A stretch of 64,000 bases of DNA from Amoebidium appalachense (lineage: Eukaryota > Ichthyosporea): positions 2,418,001-2,482,000 of the forward strand of contig CAVNZM010000016.1 of the NCBI GenBank assembly GCA_963693365.1. Direction: 5' to 3'. The notes beneath the pieces were generated by a model, which was not told the DNA's origin, did not search any database, and saw only the letters and a program-made list of their open reading frames with translations. Numbering within the stretch: position 1 is the first letter of the stretch; each line of letters begins with the position of its first letter. Shown here one piece after another: positions 34,198-46,916 of the stretch. The translations under genes and the position numbers were made by a program.

Positions 34198-35164
34198 ACC
34201 GTGACACACGTGCGCGTGCGCGCGTGCACACACACACGCACACTCACACCGGCCACCACTCGCTCAGATTTGCCAGCTGCTTTCTGCTCTCCCTTCTATT
34301 CCCATAATCAAGTAACATAAACCATTGTTTTGACCGTACAAAAAGTCGTGCACACTTAGGTCTGGTGACCAGCCATCAACCAGTGGACGCCAAGTGTGCA
34401 CATTCCACCTTTCTGCTTCGAGAGGGAAAACTGTCTCTAAGACTAGGCGCAGAGAGACTTTGAGTCCCACAGAGATGAGGTCACCTCATTGACTATTTGC
34501 ACAAGAAAAAAAACGAACACCTGTTGCTTTAGCGTGCCAGAATTGAGATGTATGTTAACAGTGTTGTGTGTGTGGTGGTGTGTGACCATAATGCATCGGC
34601 CTTTCACCATCCTCTTTCACAGCAATCTCACCTTTAATTGGTAATTCTTATCTGTTTTGGGTGACAAAGGAACTTTCAAACGCCGGTGTATTTAAACACC
34701 TGTTTCTCATAGCAGCGCCTTTTTCATCTGCAGCTAATGTGGCATCACTCTCCACATTTGTATGTCCGTCCCCTCCCCCCTCCCCCCCCCCCCCCTTCTC
34801 CCTGGTCCCCCCTCCCCCCACCCTCCCTCTCCTCCTTGCCCCAACCTTCACAAAAACACTCTTGGGCCTTAACTGACATAGAACTATGTTCCCACTCCCA
34901 TTTTCCTCGTACCCTCTAGACGTTTTCAGCACAGGTCCCCCCCCCCCCCCCCCCCCTCCCCCCTCCCCCCAACCTCCCCCCACCCACCCACCCTTCAACT
35001 CTCCCCCTCCCAAGCACACAGATAAAGACACCCATGCATATACCAAAAAGACCAAATGAAAACATGATCTCTCTGTCGGGCCCATGTCATCTGGGTATCT
35101 CGGTAGTACATAGCAGCCCTCCCTCCCCCACCTTCCACGGCACGTGAAATACGTATACAGGGAG

Positions 35165-35230
35165 GGGGTCACCCGCACGTTACATATATTCGTATATATT
35201 CGTATATATTTACCGGTTGCGGGTGACCCC
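35165..35230. other. 13-bp inverted repeat (potential hairpin)
   Basis: Perfect arms GGGGTCACCCGCA (35165-35177) and TGCGGGTGACCCC (35218-35230) around a 40-nt AT-rich loop made of CGTATATATT-like units. It lies just upstream of the LINE. Confidence 0.6.
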
Positions 35231-35285
35231 TCAGGGATACATACGTCTCTAGGTGAAGCAAAGTGGTTTTTTTTTACCCCGAAAA

Positions 35286-35330
<45 letters not shown>

Positions 35331-35331
35331 C
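35286..35331. repeat. Poly-G run upstream of the LINE
   Basis: About 45 uninterrupted Gs. Confidence 0.85.
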
Positions 35332-35384
35332 TCCCTACGCTCTCTCCCACCCCTACCCCACCCCAACCTCCACCTTCGTTCCTC

Positions 35385-35465
35385 TTCGGCACACTTTCAA
35401 TCCCACAATCAAGCGGCAAAAGCTATAGTTTCTAGTTATGATAGGTTTGTGCATGGGGTTTTGGT
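35385..35465 (+). repeat. Dispersed repeat B fragment at the LINE 5' end
   Basis: CTTTCAATCCCACAATCA and GTGCATGGGG match the repeat B copies; the LINE coding sequence begins within the next few bases. Confidence 0.5.
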
Positions 35466-38062
35466 GTGATAACCTCTCTAGGTCATCTGACCACTCTCCT
35501 ATCCTTTTCCTACCTAAGATCTCCCTTGATCTGCTCCCCCCTCCCCCTCCCTCCTTTCGCCTCCGTCTATCCCAGCTTAAGTCACAGTGGGGTAGAGTTG
35601 ATGTATGTGTATGCTATGCTACGAAACACCCTATATATATGCGCCTATTAGAATCTGCACAAGCCAGGCCAGATTCACATCTCGTACTAGATACATGCAC
35701 TAACTTTATTGTTGATGATTTGATAGATCTCGGTGATTATGCTGGCGGTGGTAGGAAGGAATATCCCGATGCTCTCTTGTTACCAAACACCACTCCCGCT
35801 AGACTAGGTGAACCCCTGTCTCAAAAGGAAAGCTTGCGCCGGCTTGCTAGTATGAATCGATTTGGCCCCCCTGCTCGTATTATTGGTGATACCACTGGAG
35901 ACCCCCTCATAGACTCTGATAAGTATTTCTCGGAACTGTTTAAAGATAGGACCCCCGCTCAGAAACCTATTGTGTGGCCTGTAGACCCATCTATCCCCAT
36001 AGAATCGATCCTCCCCTTTTTCAGTCCCGATGCCATATGGTCTGTGATATCTAGTTATAGCTCTAGTAAGTCTTGTGGACCTGATGGACTCCCTGCTGGG
36101 TTTCTTAAAATCCTTGTTCCCTCCTACCCACAAAAGGAAAGTGATCGTGCTATTAAACCTGATCTTACTATCATGTTAAGCTCTCTCTTTTCTTGGTGTG
36201 TTAAATGTGGACATGTCCCGTCATCTTGGTTAGATACCTTAGTGATCCCCATAGTTAAGAAGGACTCTGAGGGCCCCATATCATCCTTTCGCCCCATTAC
36301 ACTAACCCAGGTTGTTCGTAGATTCTTTGAAGCTTGCTTACTTAGGTTATTTGCACATCACCCTAGGTTTCAATCTATTCTTCACATACACCCATGCCAA
36401 TCCGCTTTTCGTAAAAACAATTCATGTTATGTTCAAATAATGGCACTGCACGATTCTATGCAAGTTGGTGCACAATATGTTGGCTTTATTGATTGGAAAA
36501 CTGCTTACGATTCTGTCTCCCCTGGTCTCCTATGGGAAAAGCTTGCTGCACGGGGTGTACCACACTGCATTGGTGTTCTGTTAGAAGCACTCTTGTCTCA
36601 AACCTATGGTAGAGCTGTGGTTAATGGGCATCTTTCATATGGTTTTGCTCGTACTAGAGGTCTCTTGCAGGGTTCATTGCTTAGCCCCTTTTTGTTTAAC
36701 CTATTTATAGATGATTTGGCTGTCAAGATTTACGCCGAAAACGATGACCCTATTAATAACTTTCCGCCTGCACTTCTCTATGCTGATGATCTGTCCCTCC
36801 TTGCCCGTACCCCTAGACGCCTGCAAAGATTGTTCGATTTAGTGTCAGAGTGGTGCAAGGCAAACCTTATGATCCTTAACATAGACAAATGTGGTGTTCT
36901 TGTACCTGATATAGCTAACAATTTACACACATTTACATTATCATCTAAACCTGTACCTATAGTTCCAGAATACAAATATCTTGGTGTTCCGGTTGATTCT
37001 GTTGGTGTTATGTTTCCCCATATGGTCGAAAAGAGGGTAGAGTTGGCTCGTAAGCGGTTAGCTTTCTTCTCGGCTAATATTTTTAAAGACACACCCCTCC
37101 ATCCTTCTATTAGACTTACATTTATTCGCACTTTTGTCTTCCCGGCATGTGAATATGGTTTACCCCTTCTCGCCGCTTGGATCAAGAAAGAGAGAACTAG
37201 AGCGCTTAAACCCTTGGCAAATTTCCTTGAAGCAGAAGTTGCCTCCTTTCTATCTAACAACTGTTGTAAACCTGGGCCTGTAACGCTCTCGATATATGGT
37301 CTGGTCCCAATAGCTGCTAGAGTATCCTATCTCGCGCTGAAATTCAATAAGCACATAAGCCGCTTAAAGAAGTATTTGCCCTCCCACCCTCTCTTCTCTA
37401 TCCGACCTGTCCCCTCCTCACCTCTCCCCTCTTTCCTCCCCTCTCTCTCCCCTTCTCCCCTGGGCACAAATACAAATAAACCCCGCAATAGTGTGTGTGT
37501 GACTTTGGACTGCCACTTACTTATTAAACATGTACACAATCACAAGATAATCACGCAATATAACAAATGGAAAAAGATACCACACGACACTAGACCCGAT
37601 GAAAGCATACACCTTGAAAAACTAAGCCTTATGTCTCGTTTTATATATACTGACCGCCTCAACCATATTGCCAAATATGGCACTCGCAAGTGTATAACAC
37701 CTAAATACATATTACCTTCCTGTAGAACTGGTCTTTCTCTAGCTGATGGTATTATTGATCAATTACCACGCTTTTACTGTACACGTGCTATACAGTGGAG
37801 ATCTAATAAGTATAAGGTGGCATCATTTGCATGCCCAAACAACACACACACACACCAGTTTAACCGGTCATGTATCGCCAAATGTAGTTTGATAGACCAC
37901 ATAATACCGCAACACACACACGTCACATTCACAACAGACACCCAGAAAGATAGCCTACCTGTAAATTACAACATCCTTGATTTTATACTAAACACGCGTA
38001 ACTACGACCTGTTTATTAGATGTATTGATTGGCTTGAGAAACACATCACTACAAAATTATAG
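35438..38062 (+). CDS. LINE reverse transcriptase ORF (endonuclease mostly missing)
   Basis: 874 codons with no stop. It begins with the tail of an apurinic endonuclease domain (SDHSPILF, residues 17-24), so the nuclease needed for target-primed insertion is almost wholly absent. The reverse transcriptase motifs follow in order: FRPITLTQVVRRFFE, SAFRKNN (about 322), GFIDWKTAYDSV with the first catalytic Asp (351), GLLQGSLLSPFLFN (408), and the catalytic YADDLSLL (448-455). After the thumb region the C-terminal part has a CPN-x4-H-x4-C pattern that may be a degenerate zinc knuckle. An in-frame stop lies at 35426-35428, so the first ATG (35438) belongs to flanking repeat sequence and may not be a natural start. 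The intact catalytic residues suggest a young copy. Confidence 0.9.
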   Translation: MIGLCMGFWCDNLSRSSDHSPILFLPKISLDLLPPPPPSFRLRLSQLKSQWGRVDVCVCYATKHPIYMRLLESAQARPDSHLVLDTCTNFIVDDLIDLGDYAGGGRKEYPDALLLPNTTPARLGEPLSQKESLRRLASMNRFGPPARIIGDTTGDPLIDSDKYFSELFKDRTPAQKPIVWPVDPSIPIESILPFFSPDAIWSVISSYSSSKSCGPDGLPAGFLKILVPSYPQKESDRAIKPDLTIMLSSLFSWCVKCGHVPSSWLDTLVIPIVKKDSEGPISSFRPITLTQVVRRFFEACLLRLFAHHPRFQSILHIHPCQSAFRKNNSCYVQIMALHDSMQVGAQYVGFIDWKTAYDSVSPGLLWEKLAARGVPHCIGVLLEALLSQTYGRAVVNGHLSYGFARTRGLLQGSLLSPFLFNLFIDDLAVKIYAENDDPINNFPPALLYADDLSLLARTPRRLQRLFDLVSEWCKANLMILNIDKCGVLVPDIANNLHTFTLSSKPVPIVPEYKYLGVPVDSVGVMFPHMVEKRVELARKRLAFFSANIFKDTPLHPSIRLTFIRTFVFPACEYGLPLLAAWIKKERTRALKPLANFLEAEVASFLSNNCCKPGPVTLSIYGLVPIAARVSYLALKFNKHISRLKKYLPSHPLFSIRPVPSSPLPSFLPSLSPSPLGTNTNKPRNSVCVTLDCHLLIKHVHNHKIITQYNKWKKIPHDTRPDESIHLEKLSLMSRFIYTDRLNHIAKYGTRKCITPKYILPSCRTGLSLADGIIDQLPRFYCTRAIQWRSNKYKVASFACPNNTHTHQFNRSCIAKCSLIDHIIPQHTHVTFTTDTQKDSLPVNYNILDFILNTRNYDLFIRCIDWLEKHITTKL

Positions 38063-38066
38063 CGCA

Positions 38067-38133
<67 letters not shown>

Positions 38134-38165
38134 CCAGCTGATACCGAGTGTCCCGAGGGGAGCCC

Positions 38166-38224
<59 letters not shown>
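35438..38224 (+). mobile_element. Non-LTR retrotransposon (LINE), 5'-truncated
   Basis: The element consists of one long open frame, a (CA)n at 38071-38132 and a terminal A-tract of about 55 nt (38170-38224). It is 5'-truncated: only the last motif of the AP-endonuclease domain is left, and repeat B sequence lies immediately upstream. Target-site duplications are not obvious. Confidence 0.85.
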
Positions 38225-38225
<1 letters not shown>

Positions 38226-38549
38226 GGGGAACCCCAACTAATTGATTTCTCCTTGTAGTCTTTATGGTGTCTCGTAGAGAAAGTAAACCCTGATATATAG
38301 TCACCACCCGACATCTATGTACGTGATCATGATATACCGCTGAGGGGATATTCCGAGCAAAACCCCCCCCCCCATACCTGAGACTGGTTCTCTTTGCCTC
38401 GAGTAAACAGCGTAAACCCCATTTCCATATACGTCTCGGTAAAACTGCATGAAACGATTAATTGCATCTTGATATGTAGAGATCGGACGTTGTGCTACAT
38501 ATCATGATGCACTCAATGGTCTCATGCAATTTAATCCCAGGCCTATATG

Positions 38550-38770
38550 GCAACCACACCAAACCAAATTCAGCAATAGTCATAATACATGAACCGCACC
38601 AAATATTATACGCTACACGCTGTATTTGCTAAGATGATAGTATGTCCGTTATACCCATTCGCTTTATAGTTTAGTCATCACCGTCAGCCACCCATGCCAC
38701 TGGTCGAATGCGTCGAATTGCAAGAGCCTCCCCAACTAGCCTGCCTCAAAATGCCGCGGTGCTGCTAGCT
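38550..38770 (+). repeat. Dispersed repeat C, copy 2
   Basis: Diverged partner of 33375-33600; the two copies bracket the LINE. Confidence 0.45.
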
Positions 38771-39102
38771 CTACGACTTTATTCAATGTTAAGCTTTGGT
38801 CTGAATGGGGTCACTGCAACGCGTGCTGAGCGTTTTGAAAGTATCCGCTAATATGGTTTATTCACAGGCAGCATCTAATGTCTCAAGCTGTATGAAAATA
38901 ACGCCAACCCCATGGCCGAAGTTTGCTGCTTCAACGGGAAGAGTGAACCAGAGTAATCATCGGTAATGCATCATAGATGTCATGCTTCATTTCACTAGTG
39001 TGGCCCAGATACTACACTCGTTACGTCTTCATGAGTGAGCCTGAATAAGCTCTGGTCACACCATCGCCGCATCAACCTGTGTGTGTGTATGTGTGTGCAT
39101 GT

Positions 39103-39353
<251 letters not shown>

Positions 39354-39736
39354 TCTCCCTCCTCTCCGTGCGTGTGTGCGTGTGCTAAGGTAGAGCTTTG
39401 CACAGCAAGGATGGGAAACATGCCATAGGGCGGAGGGGGAGGGGGAGGAGAGGATAGGGCAGTAGCCTGGGGATGGCATGTTGGCACCAGGGTGGGGTTC
39501 GCTAGCCACATGTACAGTGGGAGGTTTTAGCTACTGTGAAGTGTTGAGTGTTGCGAATCTTGCCCTCAGTAATTAGATGGTGAATCGGGGATAAACTTAG
39601 CGCGCACACACACACACAAACACACACACACATACATACGCACACATGTATGCACACACACTTGCACGGGCGCACTAGTACAAGCATATACAAACAGACA
39701 CACACGATTTGCGCACACACGCACACACACACATGC

Positions 39737-39869
<133 letters not shown>

Positions 39870-39949
39870 GGCGGGCAGGCGGGGAGAGCGGGAGGGGGGG
39901 GGGGGGGGGGGAGGGGGAGGGGGAGGGGAGGGGGGGCATGTGGAGCCTG

Positions 39950-40520
39950 AATCGTAATTACTTGCTGAGTGCTGCCACGGCATACACTCAGTGTCTACCA
40001 GCTTCCAGTGTCTAAACACCAATACCAGTCATGCTTAACCACAGGTGTTCGTTCTTACTGTAACACTCGAAACGCATAACCCCCTCCCCCCCCCCCCCCC
40101 CTTCCCTCCGTTCCCAATACACCCCCCTCCCACCCTCCCTTCCCCACCCACTACGACACCCACCCACCAACCCCAATTCCTCTCCTTGGCACTTTTCCAA
40201 CACCACAATTACGGGCACAAATACTAATTTCAGAGTAATTTGGATCGTGCATGGGAAGGTCGGGTGCTGAATTTGCAATATATGCACATGCAGTGCTATG
40301 CATGTGCAGCTGCCGTAGGAATTCTCCCATGCCGGCAATGCAGATTTGTGTCCGGACAGGAAAAACAGGGCACCCAAAACATACATCTTGCTAAATGTGA
40401 GATAGTATTCATATAGCCATTCTCGGTCTGCTGTATGTTAATGAAAGCTTTTGTTTTAACCTCTTTATTGAGGCCTCATTCCGTACTGTCGTCTTTCAAT
40501 GAGCACCGGTGTCTGCTAAA
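39950..40520 (+). repeat. Dispersed repeat B, second long copy
   Basis: Collinear with 32463-33125 across the whole length, including an internal poly-C block and the TTTTAACCTCTTTATTGAGG segment. Confidence 0.6.
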
Positions 40521-41018
40521 CAGCCCCATAAGCCCCGGGGCCCCCTCCCCCACCCACCCGCCCCGGGGCCTTTGAACCCACCAGCACCCACACACACACC
40601 ATGGCCGTGGGTCATGTAGTGTTACATGTAGGCCACCACCAATCCCAGCCATAATTAGAATTGACATAGCAGGGTTAACTTTGTTGCACTCCTCCCTCCC
40701 CCCCCCCCCCCCCCCCCCTCCCCCCCCTTCGCACACACACAAGCACACACACACACACACACACACACACCCGCACAAACATACATCATGATCACCTGCC
40801 AGGGGTGCCCTGGAACAGGAGATTTTGCATTGTATGCTTCCCTGGAGATTTTTTGACAAGAAAAAGCCTCTTAGCTTTAGCTAATTCTTGCATTGTTCGC
40901 TATGGATATGGATCACTCATTCTCTCCCTCAACCCCCCCCCCCCCCCCCCCCCCCCCCCTTCTCTCTCTCTTGGTCTCCCTCTCTCTCTCGCACATTATC
41001 TAACTCCCTCTCTAGGTC

Positions 41019-41055
<37 letters not shown>

Positions 41056-41157
41056 CCCCCATCCCTCCCTCCAGCCCTCCCTCTCTCGACCCCCCACCAC
41101 CCTCTCCCCCCAACCTCTCTCTCTTTTTTCCTTCCCCCCCCCCCCCCCCCCCTCCCC

Positions 41158-41223
<66 letters not shown>

Positions 41224-42054
41224 CTCTCGCTCTCTCTGTCGCTCTCTATGTGTCTCTCCCTCTCCACCCACACGTACGCGTGCGTGTTTTATTGTAGAAA
41301 TCCGCATAGCAAGGATTGACAACATGCCATCAGAGGCGGGGGGGGGGGGGGGGGGGAGGGGGGAGGGGGTGGAGAGGGAGAGGCGGAAAGAGGGAGAGAG
41401 AGATGGGGGGGGGGGAGAGGGAGAGAGAGAGAGAGAGAGGGAGAGAGATGGGGAGGGATGGATCGAGAGACGGGGGGCGGCGGGGGGGGGGGGGGGGGGG
41501 GGGGGAGGGGAGGGAGGAGGGGAGGGAGAGAGAAAGAGCTGAGCGAGAGAGAGAGAAGGGGCTGGGCCAGTTGCTTAGCTATAGGAGGTCTAAAAGTGGG
41601 ATGGGTGTCTTAACAACAGTGGGAAGGCAGTAGCTACAGTACTGTGAAGTTCCGAGTGCTGTGACTGTTGCCCTTTTCAAGTTTTCCGGGTAAAGCTAGC
41701 ACACACGCGCGCACGTGCAGCTGTCTTCGCGGACACACGCACACACACACATACACATGCACGCACGTGCACGTACACACGCACACACACACACACACAC
41801 ACACCGCACGCACGCTCACGTACACACACACACGCGCGCGCGCGCACTTCACCCACACACGCACATGTACATACAGACAGATATACACGCATACAGACAC
41901 ACACTACCACACACACACACACACACACGCACAAGCACACGCACACGCACATACACACGCACATACACACACACCGCGACACACACACACGTGGCACACA
42001 CACGCACACACACGCACCGCGACACACACACACACACGCACACACACGCACCGT

Positions 42055-42173
<119 letters not shown>

Positions 42174-43213
42174 CTCACTCACTCACTCACACGCACACAC
42201 ACACACACACACAAACACAAACACACACACACGCACGCACATACGCACACGCACTAATCATAGCCGTACGTGAGCGTGCACATGTGGCGTACGCATCACC
42301 AGGCGCACAGTAGCCAGGGGGCAAGCCTGAGCTGATTGGGCTGGGCTTTTAGGTCACCAATCAGATTGAAGTGATTTTGGTAGGTATGATTGGGCAAGCG
42401 CGCACCGGTGTCCCCCACTACTCCATTATGGACCCCGAAATCACATTTCTATCTCGAGTACAATTCAAAGCACGCGGATTTATATGTTATCCCGATTTAA
42501 CATGGCAGTGGATTTCGGAAACTTGAAAGTCCTTAAATATGCACATATAGAGTTTAAAAATGTTAAATTGTGCTTCTATATGGCAAGGTTCGATCGTTAA
42601 ATGACCAAGTGCTCCTATAGTTTATGAAATACGACTTTTAATTTGTGTGATAGTCGAGCTGAATTTGCGCGGGGGTTTACACCATAGAGGTCTTGGGAGA
42701 TACACAACGGATCAGTTGCAACGCCGTGAGAAACGCGTCACAAGCTACTGAGCTTTCTTGACCTTCATTCCAACCCACCCTCGCAGCATGCAACAGCCGC
42801 CCTTGGGAAGTTGGCTTGTCATAGTTGGTTTGTCATGCACGGGCAACAAACAAATCAATTTTATTTTTTTCTTTTATGATCAAATTGGCACAGCACTGAT
42901 GTACTTTATTTAAGGGTACACCGTTACTGTACATGTAACAGCGGGTACGCGCAGTTTCACTGAGCTCGAGCATAGAAACAGTGCTGCAAATGCCGTGATA
43001 CGTTGTGCATGTGCCACCAAACTCCCATGCAATGGCTTACATCCCCTTCATTTAGGTTTTCTCAGTTTGGTATTTTTCTGTGAACGTATTCCACAGTCCG
43101 AGGCCCGGCCAAATTTTGTATCAAAGTTTTACGAGCACCATACTGAATGCGACCGCATCCACACAATTCTATGAGCACCACACAAGCAAATCTAACATAC
43201 TCAACAACTAGAA

Positions 43214-45415
43214 ATGAGGCAACACAAAAAATGGACGGGAGGGTGGCTGTTTGCAGGCGGGATGGAGCGTACCACCCGCATTGTTTCCGTCGTTGTCCTG
43301 TGTGGCGTATTTTTTGTTGCGCTAAAGTACGTCAAACACGACACTACACATCAGTACACAATGACCGAAATATCGAAGGTGATTCAAAACTGGACACCAT
43401 TCTACGTTACGTTAGACTATGACAACAGCAACACAACACAAAACATAAGAATTCACCCAACCACCACACTCACACCAGGTCCAGTAAATGGAAACGGGAG
43501 CGAGCTTTTTGAACCAGAGGGAGAAAGTGAATGTGAGAAACAGATACCAACCAACCACGTAAGTGTACGTCCATTGGATATGGACTTTGAAAATTCGCGC
43601 CGGAGGTCTGTGTCTCGTCGGTGGGGATTCGACGTGGATTTTCGCCCGTATTTTTTCGAGTACAAACATTACAACATGAACGAGTGTAGCACCGGACCGG
43701 TAATAAAACCCGGAAATTTGGACGCGCAGGGGGTTTTGCACACAACAAACCCCTTCCTTTCGTCTCTCGGGGTGAATTTTACTAATTTGGGCCCTGCGGC
43801 ACAACAATTGTTTCACTCGCACACGGTAGACCAGGGGTATCTGGAAAAGGGGGACCTCCCGTTCAGTTACCGATACAACATCGACAACTTGTACGTGAGA
43901 ACAAATACGCTTAGTGCTACCATCACCGAAGGGAACTTGTTCACTTCGAGTGCAAGTCAGAACCAATACGCCCCCTTCGTTAGCTCTTCTCAGGGTGGTA
44001 CTTCGTTTCGCGCCGAGGTAGTCGTTTTTCGTACGGAGGAGTTGTATTGCCCCCCTCCCATCGTTAGATCTTTTGCGCAAAACTCAACCCAATCAGAAGC
44101 CGAGGAGCCCGCCGCGGGCATTCACGCGGGAATGCCGCTTCTCGTCCGGATCACGTGCAGGGTGTTTGACCGTTTTGATGGAAAATACGACATGAAATGC
44201 CCCCTGGCAACGGCGCACGATTTGTTTGCTCGGCACAATATCACGTGTCTTGGATACAATCTCACCCTTCACGCCGAATACACGCACTTTAACGGCGTGC
44301 GTCCGCGGGTATTTCGTTCGTTGACCCGACCCGAACCCGATTCGGACGGTGGGTTTTACCAACGGACGCTTCTTCCTTACAACGCCGAACTGTTCGCAAA
44401 CGAAACTGTTGCAGCCAATCGAATTAAGCCGTTGCAGAGAAAACGGCTTCAATACTGCACGATGAGCCAATTGCGCGAGGGGTTTTCGGACGGTGGGGCT
44501 TTTGTTGAATCGGTCAGCCCGGCGGGTCTCGAAGTCGGTGAAATTACGTCCATGCTTGATTGGTTGCCTAGCAGTAAGTGCAGGATTTTGCCTTTCGAAA
44601 GGAATATGATTGGCCCAATAACGACACACACGTACGGGAGCACGACACTCGGGGAACATTTAAAAATGTGCTTATCCAATAGGGTGGGGCGGATCTCGCT
44701 GGTGGGCGCGTCGCACATGCGCTACAACTATGATTTCATCGCGCACGATTTGGGAATTCGCGATGGAAATCTCCCATTGAAGCACAGAGATCACAGTTAT
44801 ATGGACGGGTGGCTGTCCTTCACGTGGAGGAATTTCTATGGCGGGATGAAGGAAAAAGCCGCGCAAATGGACCGGGAATACCGGGAGAATGCACGGCAGG
44901 AGGCCGGGAGCATTTGGAACTGGCCCGGTTTTTCGTTTGTCCGGGGTAAAAAACCGGAAGATGTGTTTTTCTTTCAGACGGGGGCATGGGACACCCCGTT
45001 CTGCCCGGACAGTGCGGCGCTTTTGCACGCCGTGGATGGCCTAATATCCACTCTTAATAACATGACCAAACCGGAAATTACGGTTGAAAACAACGGTGAA
45101 ATCCAACCCCCGACGGTTTTCCTAATGTCAACGCCACCCTATCCGCATTCGAAATTCGACTGCAAATTCCGGAGATTGAGGCGGAACCCATTGGCACAGG
45201 CGCTAGCGGAGTTGCAACAGGCTTACGTAAGTGCTCTTAACGGGACGATTCGATTCGTCGATTTTTTCTCGCTGGCAGCGGCCCATGCTGATTGGACGGT
45301 GTGTGGGAGCCATTTTGTGTGCCCCAACCCGATGAAGGGAGGGGAATTTACGGGTAGAATAGGAAAGGCAGGGGTTGCATTGATGCTGAATATGATTTGC
45401 GGTGAATTGAGTTGA
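43214..45415 (+). CDS. PC-esterase / SGNH-type acyltransferase-like membrane protein
   Basis: Single exon, 733 residues. A signal-anchor span (IVSVVVLCGVFFVALKYV, about 23-40) follows a short basic N-terminus, so a type II Golgi/ER protein with a lumenal domain is likely. Block I is RISLVGASHMRYNY with the GxS nucleophile S500 and H501. The C-terminal block is DWTVCGSHFVCPN with D693 and H700, completing a Ser-Asp-His set. The arrangement resembles the PC-esterase clan (Cas1p/PMR5/TBL and NXPE proteins), many of which O-acetylate or otherwise modify glycans; the substrate here is unknown. Many N-glycosylation sequons (for example NMT, NGT) and scattered cysteines fit a lumenal protein. An internal ATG at 43262 would still keep the membrane span; the first ATG is used here. 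It is clean of repeats, unlike its neighbours. Confidence 0.8.
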   Translation: MRQHKKWTGGWLFAGGMERTTRIVSVVVLCGVFFVALKYVKHDTTHQYTMTEISKVIQNWTPFYVTLDYDNSNTTQNIRIHPTTTLTPGPVNGNGSELFEPEGESECEKQIPTNHVSVRPLDMDFENSRRRSVSRRWGFDVDFRPYFFEYKHYNMNECSTGPVIKPGNLDAQGVLHTTNPFLSSLGVNFTNLGPAAQQLFHSHTVDQGYLEKGDLPFSYRYNIDNLYVRTNTLSATITEGNLFTSSASQNQYAPFVSSSQGGTSFRAEVVVFRTEELYCPPPIVRSFAQNSTQSEAEEPAAGIHAGMPLLVRITCRVFDRFDGKYDMKCPLATAHDLFARHNITCLGYNLTLHAEYTHFNGVRPRVFRSLTRPEPDSDGGFYQRTLLPYNAELFANETVAANRIKPLQRKRLQYCTMSQLREGFSDGGAFVESVSPAGLEVGEITSMLDWLPSSKCRILPFERNMIGPITTHTYGSTTLGEHLKMCLSNRVGRISLVGASHMRYNYDFIAHDLGIRDGNLPLKHRDHSYMDGWLSFTWRNFYGGMKEKAAQMDREYRENARQEAGSIWNWPGFSFVRGKKPEDVFFFQTGAWDTPFCPDSAALLHAVDGLISTLNNMTKPEITVENNGEIQPPTVFLMSTPPYPHSKFDCKFRRLRRNPLAQALAELQQAYVSALNGTIRFVDFFSLAAAHADWTVCGSHFVCPNPMKGGEFTGRIGKAGVALMLNMICGELS

Positions 45416-45668
45416 ATATTCTTTTTGAAATTTCGAATTTTGACTATGGGATAGTAATGATTATGTGGATTGATTGCGATTTAGCATGTATGAACGGTGA
45501 AAGGTTTGGTTTTGTTCGATTGGAGCAATGCATACGTAATATCGGGATGAATGGGCTTCTTGCCCCTCTAGACACACGCAAGCGTGCACACATACCACAC
45601 ACATACGCATGCACACATGCGCACACACACACCCGCACACACACACACACACACACACAGACACACAT

Positions 45669-45745
<77 letters not shown>

Positions 45746-46225
45746 CACACACATGCGCGCGCGCAAACACAATCAGCCCCACAGTGCCGTGGACACACAC
45801 GTTTTCACGAAAGCCTGTCTCTCTGTCCTAGCCGATCTAGATTTGTACAGTTGGAAGCCGTTATTAATTTTCATTGCTCTCATGAGGGGTGGTGTGACTT
45901 ACTCCCCTAGTGTACAGGCTACACATTTCAGTAATCTAGAGCAGTATGTCATGCCGTGCCAGCCATCCAGTAAATAATTACTATTGACAGGAACCCCCCC
46001 CCCCCCCCCCTTCTGGGGTAGACGTGCTTGCGCACATATATATGAGCCAAGCATAACCCTTCTATTCAAAGTAGCCGGGGCTTGTTCTTCTATTTGGACC
46101 ATAAAACTGATACCGTGACACGCACACAGATGCATGCAATTGCATGCGTCTGCCTGTGTGCACATGTACGTGCGTTGAGTGGGAAAGGGGGATGTAGAGG
46201 CGGCGGTGTGGGGAGCGGGGTGGCT

Positions 46226-46261
<36 letters not shown>

Positions 46262-46809
46262 GCTGCTGGTTTCTTCTTTATTGGAGATTTGAGCACGTTT
46301 GCGATTTGAATCAAGATAACGCCTGGCCGGCAGGTGTGTCTTAAAAAAAAAAAAAAAGGGGGGGGGGGGGGGGGGGGGGGGGGCGAAAGTCGAAAATTAT
46401 TAGGCATTTGGCCTTAGTGATCTAATAATAAGTATCACCCACCACGATGTATATTATCTCAGAATCATTCAACCACTCGTATGAACATGTGTTGCGAATA
46501 CAAAGTTGAGAATACTGAATGCATGCACATTATCACCAGTATGATCGCATACACCGTAAGTCGTGCTCAGTGGCCCAGATCAATACCAGATACGCATGAT
46601 TGAGAAAGAGGTATTGTACCGTCGACATTCTTTCGTTAGGACTTCAGTTTCGTGCACAGGGGAACACAGGTGTGCCTGTGCCTGTGTGTGTGTGTGTGTG
46701 TGAGTGAGTGTGAGTGTGAGTGTGTGTGTGTGTATGTGTACACAAGTGCGAGTGTGCGGCGCATGCCTATGTGTAGAAATCAGTTGAGAGGAGTAGTCAA
46801 CTTGCTAAC

Positions 46810-46856
<47 letters not shown>

Positions 46857-46916
46857 AGACACACTCACCCACCCCACCACCCCACATCCACACCTTCCCG
46901 GAATAGCAGACGCCCA
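45416..46916. other. Spacer between convergent PC-esterase and methyltransferase genes
   Basis: It contains (CA)n (45671-45740), poly-G runs (46227-46259, 46359-46383), a second CA block (about 46811-46850) and otherwise unremarkable sequence. No gene seen. Confidence 0.5.

Noticed and set aside
43412-44659. Minus frames of 188 to 222 codons inside the PC-esterase gene
   Set aside because: Antisense shadows of a clearly coding plus frame with active-site motifs.
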